From Lachnospiraceae bacterium (lineage in GTDB: Bacteria; Bacillota; Clostridia; Lachnospirales; Lachnospiraceae): a stretch of 64,000 nt of DNA. The stretch is from positions 37,240 to 101,239 of the forward strand of contig JAFVCL010000008.1 in assembly GCA_017479285.1 (NCBI GenBank). The letters are read 5' to 3'. The notes beneath the pieces are model-generated. The model was not told where the DNA came from. It ran no database searches and was given only the letters and a program-made list of their open reading frames with translations. Shown here in pieces: positions 17,583-24,683 of the stretch (positions are counted from its first letter, which is position 1; the number at the start of each line of letters is the position of its first letter). A program made the translations under genes and the position numbers.

Positions 17583-18683
17583 ATGTTAAAAAGGATAGAT
17601 ATCGGAAGGGATTATAAAAAACATGAGGAGGAATACCTTGAAGCGATAAAGAGAGTGTGTGTGGAGACTGCTTTTTCCGGAGGAAAATACGCTGACATCT
17701 TTGATAAGGAATTTGCGCAGTTTTTGGGAGTGCCTTATGTGCAGGGCGTAAATAACGGAACAAGTGCCATTCACTGTGCACTTGCCGCGCTCGGGATAGG
17801 TAAGGGAGATGAGGTCATTGTCCCCGCAAATACGTATATTGCGACTGCATGGGGAGTTACCTATACCGGTGCAACTCCGGTTTTTGCGGATTGTACGGCA
17901 GATACCTGGGAGATCGATCCAAAGTCCGCCGAAGAGAAGATCACGGATAAGACAAAGGCGATAATCGGAGTCCATCTCTACGGGCAGCCCTTTGAATATA
18001 ACGAGATAAGAAGGATCGCGGATAAACACGGACTTTATGTGGTTGAAGACTGCGCGCAGGCCCACGGAGCCAGATATGAAGGAAAGATGGTCGGAACCCT
18101 CGGAGAACTGGGCTGTTTTTCCTTTTATCCCGGAAAGAATCTTTATGCCTTCGGAGAGGGCGGAGCGGTTTCCTGTAAAGAAAAAAAATACAACGATTAT
18201 ATATATGTAATGAAAAATCAGGGCTGTAATGTGAGATATTATCATGAGATGATAGGATACAATTACAGGCTTGAAGGCATACAGGGGGCGGTTTTGTCCG
18301 TATCGCTGTGGTTCCTTCACGAGTGGACAAGAAGACGTATAGAGATCGGGGAGAGGTATATGAGGGAGATAAATAATCCTCTTGTAACTCTTCAAAAACA
18401 CCCTGAAAATACTGAACCGGTTTTCCATCTTTTTGAGATTATGATTGCCGGGGATCCGGACAGGTTTCTGGAATATATGGCAGGGAAGGGTATTGAATGC
18501 AACAGGCATTACCCTGTTCCATGCCATCTTCAGAAGGCATATGCGGATCTTGGTTACAGGAAGGGAGACTGTCCGAATGCGGAGGAACTCGCCGGGCATT
18601 GCGTGACACTTCCACTTTTCCCCGAGATGACGGATGAAGAGGTGGGGTTAGTAATAGACAGTATTAATGGATATAAAGGATAA
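17583..18683 (+). CDS. DegT/DnrJ/EryC1/StrS sugar aminotransferase (FdtB/QdtB-like)
   Basis: 366 residues, PLP-dependent. The Lys is K185 in FSFYPGKNLYAFGEGG, the Asp is in VVEDCAQAHGARY, and NNGTSAIHCALAALG lines the phosphate site. The HGARY and SFYPGKNL blocks are most like the 3-aminotransferases FdtB/QdtB that aminate dTDP-3-keto-6-deoxyhexoses. No matching ketoisomerase is seen in the window, so 3- versus 4-amination stays open. It ends the aminotransferase-oxidoreductase-GT2 group, about 40 bases after the preceding GT2 stop. Confidence 0.82.
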   Translation: MLKRIDIGRDYKKHEEEYLEAIKRVCVETAFSGGKYADIFDKEFAQFLGVPYVQGVNNGTSAIHCALAALGIGKGDEVIVPANTYIATAWGVTYTGATPVFADCTADTWEIDPKSAEEKITDKTKAIIGVHLYGQPFEYNEIRRIADKHGLYVVEDCAQAHGARYEGKMVGTLGELGCFSFYPGKNLYAFGEGGAVSCKEKKYNDYIYVMKNQGCNVRYYHEMIGYNYRLEGIQGAVLSVSLWFLHEWTRRRIEIGERYMREINNPLVTLQKHPENTEPVFHLFEIMIAGDPDRFLEYMAGKGIECNRHYPVPCHLQKAYADLGYRKGDCPNAEELAGHCVTLPLFPEMTDEEVGLVIDSINGYKG

Positions 18684-18719
18684 AAAGATTTTTTAATACA
18701 ATTGAGATTTGCATGCATA

Positions 18720-18764
18720 ATAATGGCTCCGGGGTATTGACAAGGAGCCATTATGTGTTAAAAT
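18720..18764 (+). promoter_or_regulatory. Promoter with an 11-bp perfect inverted repeat, probable operator of the metal-efflux unit
   Basis: ATAATGGCTCC (18720-18730) and GGAGCCATTAT (18744-18754) are perfect inverted repeats 13 bases apart. A consensus -35 TTGACA (18737-18742) lies in the spacer and TAAAAT (18759-18764) follows 16 bases later, so one arm occupies the -35/-10 spacer. No T-run follows, which argues against a terminator. The layout fits a repressor or MerR-type site controlling the downstream HMA/P-type ATPase genes. The regulator itself is not in the window. Confidence 0.7.
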
Positions 18765-18825
18765 ACATTTGAACGGTTATTCAAATGTTCAGATTAACAA
18801 ATATATTACAAAGGAGAATGAAGAT

Positions 18826-19044
18826 ATGAAAAAAACATACAATATCGAGGTTGATTGTGCAAACTGCGCGCAGAAGATGGAAGACGCGGCAAACACCGTG
18901 GAGGGTATCATTAAGGCTACGGTAAGCTTTATGACACAGAAAATGAATGTTGAGTTTGCAGAAGGCGTTAACGAGAAGAACGTTATGAAGGAAGTCCTTA
19001 AGGCCTGCAAGAAGGTTGAGGATGACTGTGAGATCGAGTTTTAG
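18826..19044 (+). CDS. Free heavy-metal-associated (HMA) domain protein
   Basis: 72 residues from ATG 18826, chosen over an ATG 19 codons upstream because AAGGAG (18811-18816) is well placed and the HMA fold begins here. The metal-binding motif is DCANC near residues 9-13, the Asp-Cys-x-x-Cys form common in zinc/cadmium/lead HMA domains. The remainder fits the ferredoxin-like beta-alpha-beta-beta-alpha-beta fold. It is followed after 17 bases by a P1B-type ATPase that lacks its own N-terminal HMA domain, so it probably delivers metal to, or regulates, that pump. Confidence 0.9.
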   Translation: MKKTYNIEVDCANCAQKMEDAANTVEGIIKATVSFMTQKMNVEFAEGVNEKNVMKEVLKACKKVEDDCEIEF

Positions 19045-19061
19045 ATTGTAAGAGGCATATT

Positions 19062-21173
19062 ATGACTAAGAAGCAAAAAAAAGTATTAAAAAGAATAATC
19101 ATCTCCGCAGTACTTGTTGCGATCCTTGCGGTATTTGAACATATTATCCTTGGAAAGAGCGGAGAAAGATACAGATTCCCTGTCCTTGGAGAATTCTTTG
19201 AAAAGTACAATTTTTTGCTTCTTTTCTTATACCTTGTGCCTTACTTTATAATCGGCGGGGATATCTTAAAGAAGGCTCTTAAGGGTATTAAGAATAAACA
19301 GGTATTTGATGAAAACTTCCTTATGGCAATAGCTACCGTAGGAGCTCTTGTACTTGGGGTAGTTACAAAGGGCGAGGAAGGCGGATACCTTGAAGGCGTA
19401 GCGGTAATGCTCTTTTACCAGATAGGAGAGCTTTTCCAGGCTGTCGCTGTAGGAAGGAGCCGCAAAAATATCGTGGGGCTGATGGATATAAGACCGGATT
19501 ATGCCAATATGGAGGACTCCGAAGGAAATCTTTTCAAGGTCTCTCCGGATGAAGTATCCGTCGGTGATATTATCGTAGTTAAGCCCGGTGAGAAGATCCC
19601 TCTTGACGGAAAAGTGGTATCCGGAAAGGCGATGATAGATACCGCCGCCCTTACGGGCGAAAGCGTTCCAAGAGAGGTCCTTGAGGGAAGCGATGTAATA
19701 AGCGGATGCGTTAACCTTAGCGGTCTTATAAAGATAAAGACAACAAAGCCCTTCGGGGAGTCCACTGTTTCCAAGATTCTCGACCTTGTTGAGAATTCAA
19801 GTATGAAAAAGTCAAAATCCGAAAACTTTATTGCCAAGTTTGCGCACTACTACACTCCGGCGGTTTGCTACGCAGCTCTGGCATTGGCGATAATTCCCCC
19901 GGTTGTAACTCTTATAGCAAGGGGAGGAATGCCTGTTTCGGAATGGGCTGTAGGAGTACTTAGTACCTGGGTTATAAGAGCCCTGACTTTCCTAGTAATC
20001 AGCTGTCCCTGCGCTCTTGTTATCTCAATTCCCCTTAGCTTCTTCGGCGGGATCGGTGCGGCGAGTTCGAGAGGAATCCTTGTAAAGGGATCCAACTACC
20101 TTGAAGCACTGTCAGAGACGGGAATCGTAGTGTTTGATAAGACGGGTACTTTAACAAAAGGCGTATTTGATGTAACGGGTATTTTCCCGTATAAGGGAGA
20201 GGATTCATACGCCGAGAGTTTAGGAAAAAGCGCTGAAGATGGCGAAAATACGGACTTTACGGAAAACGAGCTCCTTAGACTTGCTGCGGCTGCGGAGAGT
20301 TATTCAGACCATCCTATCGCGGAATCTCTTAAGAGAGCTTATAGAGAGCGTTCAAAGAAAAATGCGGATTTAAAGGCTGCGGATCATAAAGAATCTAAAA
20401 ATAAGGAAGCCGATAGCTGCGAGCCGGGCGAACTGTCTGCTACGGATATAGAGGAGATAAGCGGGCATGGTCTTATCGCATCGGTAGAGGGCAAAAAGGT
20501 AGCTGCCGGAAATATTAAGCTTATGGATAAGCTTGGTATAAAGGCAAAGTCCGATAATCTTCCGACCGGAACTATAGTTCATGTTGCTGTTGACGGACTC
20601 TATGCCGGATATATCGTAATATCCGATGTGGTTAAGGAAAACAGTAAGCTGGCGATCGCACAGCTTAAAGCAGCGGGAATCCGTAAGAGCGTTATGCTTA
20701 CCGGGGACCTTAGGGCAGTTGCGGAGTCTGTTGGAAGCGAGCTCGGACTTGATGAAGTAAGATATGAACTTCTCCCCGGAGATAAAGTAGATGAAGTGGA
20801 AAAGCTTCTTGATACAAAGAAGAAAAAAGAAAAGCTTGCCTTTGTCGGAGACGGAATAAACGATGCACCGGTACTCTCAAGAGCCGATATAGGAATCGCT
20901 ATGGGGGCTATGGGCTCCGACGCGGCAATAGAGGCGGCGGATGTTGTTTTGATGGACGACGATCCGGCAAAGATAGCTCTCGCTATGAGAATTTCGCGTA
21001 AATGCTTAAGAATCGTTTATGAGAACATCATATTTGCTCTTGCGGTAAAGCTGGTATGCCTTGTGCTTGGAGCCTTGGGAATAGCAAACATGTGGATTGC
21101 TATATTCGCGGATGTCGGAGTAATGGTTATCGCAGTACTAAATGCCATCAGGTGTCTTAAAGTCAAGGATTAG
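19062..21173 (+). CDS. Zn/Cd/Pb-type P1B-2 ATPase (CadA/ZntA-like efflux pump)
   Basis: 703 residues. Features in order: no N-terminal metal domain; actuator TGES loop (ALTGESVPREV); the metal-transport SCPCALV in the sixth helix; phosphorylation site FDKTGTLTKG; the HP motif (YSDHPIAESL); a Lys/Glu/Ser-rich insert at about residues 425-452; the GDGINDAPVLSRADIGIAMG hinge. The last helices read MWIAIFADVGVMVIAVLNA, with the Asp typical of P1B-2 pumps for Zn2+, Cd2+ and Pb2+. It exports metal at the cost of ATP. The missing HMA domain is supplied in trans by the upstream gene, and a hairpin terminator follows. Confidence 0.95.
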   Translation: MTKKQKKVLKRIIISAVLVAILAVFEHIILGKSGERYRFPVLGEFFEKYNFLLLFLYLVPYFIIGGDILKKALKGIKNKQVFDENFLMAIATVGALVLGVVTKGEEGGYLEGVAVMLFYQIGELFQAVAVGRSRKNIVGLMDIRPDYANMEDSEGNLFKVSPDEVSVGDIIVVKPGEKIPLDGKVVSGKAMIDTAALTGESVPREVLEGSDVISGCVNLSGLIKIKTTKPFGESTVSKILDLVENSSMKKSKSENFIAKFAHYYTPAVCYAALALAIIPPVVTLIARGGMPVSEWAVGVLSTWVIRALTFLVISCPCALVISIPLSFFGGIGAASSRGILVKGSNYLEALSETGIVVFDKTGTLTKGVFDVTGIFPYKGEDSYAESLGKSAEDGENTDFTENELLRLAAAAESYSDHPIAESLKRAYRERSKKNADLKAADHKESKNKEADSCEPGELSATDIEEISGHGLIASVEGKKVAAGNIKLMDKLGIKAKSDNLPTGTIVHVAVDGLYAGYIVISDVVKENSKLAIAQLKAAGIRKSVMLTGDLRAVAESVGSELGLDEVRYELLPGDKVDEVEKLLDTKKKKEKLAFVGDGINDAPVLSRADIGIAMGAMGSDAAIEAADVVLMDDDPAKIALAMRISRKCLRIVYENIIFALAVKLVCLVLGALGIANMWIAIFADVGVMVIAVLNAIRCLKVKD

Positions 21174-21206
21174 CTTATTTAAATGCATATACATATATTT
21201 TACAGC

Positions 21207-21235
21207 GACACTCATATTGTTTGAGTGTCTGTTTT
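21207..21235 (+). terminator. Probable terminator after the P1B ATPase gene
   Basis: GACACTCA (21207-21214) pairs perfectly with TGAGTGTC (21222-21229) across a 7-base loop and is followed by TGTTTTG. It ends the metal-efflux unit. A weaker 6-bp hairpin lies at 21242-21256. Confidence 0.6.
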
Positions 21236-21333
21236 GTGATATCCTAATCCTTAGGAGTTTTCCTGTAAAAGTATATGAAGTCTTAGCTGCTACAGGAAAG
21301 CAAAACAATCAATCATACATAACGAGGAATAAA

Positions 21334-22113
21334 ATGTTAGGACGTGTTAAAGAAATATGGGCATACAGATTTATGGTTGCCAGTCTAGTCCGGAGAGAAT
21401 TAAGGGGGCGCTATAAGGGTTCTTTCCTTGGCTTTTTATGGACATTTGTCAATCCGCTGGCACAGATAATTGTTTATACAATCGTGTTCTCTGTTATAAT
21501 GAGGAGCGATCTTGATAAATTTTATATTTTTGCGATAACGGGGATGATCCCCTGGCTGGCCTTCGATGGTGCTATGCGGCTCGGTGTGACCTGCATTAAA
21601 GATCGTGGGGATATGATAAACAAAATATACTTTCCGAGAGAAGTGTTGCCGATCGCAAATGTTACAACCAATTTTGTTAATATGCTTTTCTGTTTTGTGA
21701 TTGTTTTTTTGGCACTTTTCATATCGGGACACGGGGTTAATCCGCTGTCGCTACTCTTCCTGCCAATCATAATATTGATCGAATATATACTTACTCTCGG
21801 GCTGACATTTATAGTATCCGCTGTTACAGTCTACTTTAAGGATATGCAGCATATTTTAAATGTCATTATGATGATGTGGATATATCTTACACCGGTGCTG
21901 TATCCTATAACGATTATACCGGATAAACTGGCATGGCTTTTTAAATTAAACCCTATGACATTTGTTATAGAAACCTATCATTGTATTCTTTACTGGAAGG
22001 GTATTCCTTCGATAAACATGCTGGGGTATTCCTCGGCGGCGGCAATCGTTGCTTTTCTGGTCGGGGCGCTGGTTTTTTACAAACTGGAGCCAAATTTTGC
22101 GGAGGAACTTTGA
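21334..22113 (+). CDS. ABC-2 polysaccharide export permease (Wzm/TagG-like)
   Basis: 259 residues from ATG 21334 (CGAGG at 21323-21327); the frame stays open farther upstream but that part is not family-like. It has six membrane helices. The amphipathic N terminus reads RRELRGRYKGSFLGFLWTF, the hallmark of Wzm/TagG/RfbA permeases, and the C terminus has LNPMTFVIETYH. With the ATPase encoded next, it would move finished lipid-linked glycan across the membrane. Its stop overlaps the next start by one base (TGATG). Confidence 0.93.
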   Translation: MLGRVKEIWAYRFMVASLVRRELRGRYKGSFLGFLWTFVNPLAQIIVYTIVFSVIMRSDLDKFYIFAITGMIPWLAFDGAMRLGVTCIKDRGDMINKIYFPREVLPIANVTTNFVNMLFCFVIVFLALFISGHGVNPLSLLFLPIIILIEYILTLGLTFIVSAVTVYFKDMQHILNVIMMMWIYLTPVLYPITIIPDKLAWLFKLNPMTFVIETYHCILYWKGIPSINMLGYSSAAAIVAFLVGALVFYKLEPNFAEEL

Positions 22114-22865
22114 TGGAAAGCGAGTATAGTATACAGGTAAAAAATGCAGAAAAATATTTTAAGATATATAAGGACAAGGGAAAAGAACTCAAGGAGAGGA
22201 TCCTTTTCAGAAGCAGGAACAGATATGAGAAGCATAAGGTGCTTAACGGCGTAAGCTTTGATATAAAAAAAGGAGAAACCGTTGGACTTATAGGGAGAAA
22301 CGGCTGTGGTAAGAGTACGACGCTCAAGCTTCTTACAAAAATATTGCGCCCCAACTCCGGTGAGATAATAGTAAACGGAAGGATATCCAGCCTTATTGAA
22401 CTTGGAGCAGGATTTCACCCGGATATGACAGGAAGGGAGAATATTTATATTAATGCCTCAATATTTGGACTCAGCCGTGGAGATGTAAACAAGAGGCTCG
22501 ACAAGATTATAGAATTCTCTGAACTTGGTGAGTATATTGACAACCCTGTCCGTACATATTCGTCCGGTATGTATATGAGACTTGGTTTTTCTGTGGCAAT
22601 AAATGTTGATGCGCAGGTGCTTTTGGTAGACGAGATACTTGCTGTAGGAGATGTCAATTTTCAGAAAAAATGTTTTGACCGTTTGAATCAGGTAAAAAAG
22701 GATGGAACTACAATTGTCATAGTTTCTCACGATATGGAACAGCTTTATAGACTTTGTGACAGGCTTATCTGGCTTGAAAAGGGAGATATTGTTGAGGACG
22801 GAGAAGCAAGAATTGTTGGAGAGCATTACCTTGAAAGCATGGAAAGGGAGAGACTTTCAAGGTAA
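22113..22865 (+). CDS. ABC transporter ATPase for polysaccharide export (Wzt/TagH-like, short form)
   Basis: 250 residues from ATG 22113, overlapping the permease stop; the in-frame upstream ATG at 21981 would lie inside the permease gene. Walker A is GRNGCGKSTT, signature YSSGMYMRLGFSVAI, Walker B QVLLVDEILAVGD and the switch His in VSHDMEQL. These match the Wzt/TagH family, in which the signature lacks the usual LSGGQ. It ends soon after the ATPase fold, so the C-terminal carbohydrate-binding domain of long Wzt proteins is absent. That suggests export without recognition of a terminal cap. Confidence 0.94.
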   Translation: MESEYSIQVKNAEKYFKIYKDKGKELKERILFRSRNRYEKHKVLNGVSFDIKKGETVGLIGRNGCGKSTTLKLLTKILRPNSGEIIVNGRISSLIELGAGFHPDMTGRENIYINASIFGLSRGDVNKRLDKIIEFSELGEYIDNPVRTYSSGMYMRLGFSVAINVDAQVLLVDEILAVGDVNFQKKCFDRLNQVKKDGTTIVIVSHDMEQLYRLCDRLIWLEKGDIVEDGEARIVGEHYLESMERERLSR

Positions 22866-22943
22866 AGAAGACATCTTTCGCCGACGGGGCTGACGGGATA
22901 GAAGAAACAGGATAGTTTGTTTATTATCGAGGAGAAATAATTT

Positions 22944-24683
22944 ATGGTCAAAAAGCTTTACAAGGTACTCACAGTTGCGTTAGGAGTAGCTGTGCTGCTC
23001 ATAAACTCACTGCCGGTACAGGCTTTTGGTGGTAATAAAAATACTGACACGGAAGTATTAAGGATAGTAAGGGTAAATCCTGTCTACCGGGATGTGCTTA
23101 CCGAGGAGGACATACTTGCCGGAGTTTCCGAAATAAACAGTTATACAGATAATGCTTTGGAAGGTATGGAGGAATCCTTTTCTTCTGATGGAACATGTTT
23201 GACCGTTTCCTCTAAGAAAGTTAGTTCACCATATTTCTCCAGTATCGAGGATGCAGGGATTTATGTGAGGAGTATGATGACCCAGAGAATTGGAAAGATA
23301 ACATTTAATTACTCCGGTAGTTTATATGATGTGGAGGATATAGTTAAAAAGGCTTTAGAGCATACCGGGGTTCCGGACGAGGGAGACTATCTGGCGTGGA
23401 CTTACGCAGGGTATTCAGCCTCTGGTGGATGGGACGGTATCACCATAAATATGCAGTATTACACCACCTATGATCAGGAAAAGCAGGTGGAAAGCGAGGT
23501 TGAATCGGTTCTTTTGGCGCTTAATGTAAGCGGAAAGAAAAACCACGAGAAGGTTGATGCTATCTACGGATGGATAACAGATAATGTCTCGTATGACTGG
23601 GATACATATTACGGAAGGGCATCCGGAGACACAGGGTTTACAGCGTATGGAGCGATACACAGACGGTCGGCGGTATGTCAGGGATATGCATCGCTTCTGT
23701 ACAGGATGCTTCTTACAGCGGGTGTCGATGTAAGAATAATATCAGGTAAAGCAAGCGGAGGCGATCACGGGTGGAACATTATAAGAATCGGGGATCTGTG
23801 GTATAACGCCGATCCTACCTGGGATGCAGAATGGGGTGACCAATACTATTTGAAATGCGACGCACATTTTACGGATCATGTAAGGGATGGCGAGTATAAG
23901 ACCCGGGAGTTTTATTCCGTATATCCCATGTCTTCGACAGATTTTTCAGACAAAACAGCTTATACCGAGTACTCTCTTGATGCTATATACGGAAGAAGCA
24001 GCTCCGGAAACAGCGAAAATACAGGCGAAAACACAGGCGGGAATACAAGCGAAAACACAAGTGAAAACACAAGTGAAAACACAAGTGAAAATGCAGGCGG
24101 GGATACAAGTGGGAACACAGGCGACGATTATCACTGGGAGTATGATGAATACGGAAAAGCTTACTGGTATGAATTTGGCGTAAAGCAGGGAACTTATGAG
24201 GATCCGAAGAGTTTTTCGTATGAAGGAAGCGTAAGAGGCAGGGAAATCTATGATTCTGCAACAGACGCCTGGTATTGGCTTGACGCGGTAAACGGCGGAG
24301 CCAAGGCAACCAACAAGGAAGTATTTATGCCTTACGTCTTCAGTGATGAGGAAAGCTGGTTTACGGATCCGGAAAAGGTGGAGTCGGTGGCTGTTTTATC
24401 GAACAGAACTGATCCCGAGCAGGTAGATATGTCAGGGCAGGTGGCACAGGCAATCCGGCTTCACGGCGGAAACGGATCCGGAAAATGGGTGAGATATGAC
24501 TCAGAAGGAAGAATGATAAAGGGGTGGTATACAGTTTCCGGAAACGATATAGCTATATATCCGAATCAGGTTGGTAATACCTATTACTATGACCAGCAGA
24601 CCGGACTTATGGCAAAGGGATGGCATACTATAGACGGAACAGCATACCATTTTGATGAAACCACGGGGGTGCTTGATTCGTGA
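22944..24683 (+). CDS. Secreted transglutaminase-like protein with C-terminal wall-binding repeats
   Basis: 579 residues. A Sec signal peptide (about residues 1-29, ending near VQAF) leads to a transglutaminase-like domain with a recognisable triad: C245 in SAVCQGYAS, H275 in GGDHGWN, D290 in NADPTWD. In bacteria this fold serves as protease, amidase or cross-linker. A Ser-Glu-Asn-Thr linker (residues 357-392) follows. The C-terminal part has a GREIYD...WYWLDAV...NKEV module and glucan/choline-binding-type repeats (GKWVRYD, MIKGWYTV, NTYYYDQQTGLMAKGW), which bind wall polymers. The same C-terminal module occurs in the next protein and in the one at 49172-52042. It overlaps the next start by four bases. 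Confidence 0.87.
   Translation: MVKKLYKVLTVALGVAVLLINSLPVQAFGGNKNTDTEVLRIVRVNPVYRDVLTEEDILAGVSEINSYTDNALEGMEESFSSDGTCLTVSSKKVSSPYFSSIEDAGIYVRSMMTQRIGKITFNYSGSLYDVEDIVKKALEHTGVPDEGDYLAWTYAGYSASGGWDGITINMQYYTTYDQEKQVESEVESVLLALNVSGKKNHEKVDAIYGWITDNVSYDWDTYYGRASGDTGFTAYGAIHRRSAVCQGYASLLYRMLLTAGVDVRIISGKASGGDHGWNIIRIGDLWYNADPTWDAEWGDQYYLKCDAHFTDHVRDGEYKTREFYSVYPMSSTDFSDKTAYTEYSLDAIYGRSSSGNSENTGENTGGNTSENTSENTSENTSENAGGDTSGNTGDDYHWEYDEYGKAYWYEFGVKQGTYEDPKSFSYEGSVRGREIYDSATDAWYWLDAVNGGAKATNKEVFMPYVFSDEESWFTDPEKVESVAVLSNRTDPEQVDMSGQVAQAIRLHGGNGSGKWVRYDSEGRMIKGWYTVSGNDIAIYPNQVGNTYYYDQQTGLMAKGWHTIDGTAYHFDETTGVLDS
24012..24119 (+). repeat. Nine 12-bp tandem units encoding a Ser-Glu-Asn-Thr linker
   Basis: Nine in-frame 12-base units, several identical (AGTGAAAACACA), encode four-residue SENT/GENT/GGNT-type repeats that join the transglutaminase-like domain to the wall-binding part. 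The low-complexity hydrophilic sequence suggests a flexible spacer. Confidence 0.9.

Noticed and set aside
17586-18599. A 337-codon open frame on the minus strand
   Set aside because: It is antisense to a clear DegT aminotransferase gene and has no recognisable domain.
21242-21256. Small hairpin TCCTAA/TTAGGA upstream of the ABC exporter genes
   Set aside because: A six-base stem with a three-base loop is likely by chance in this A+T-rich spacer; the hairpin just before it is the better terminator.
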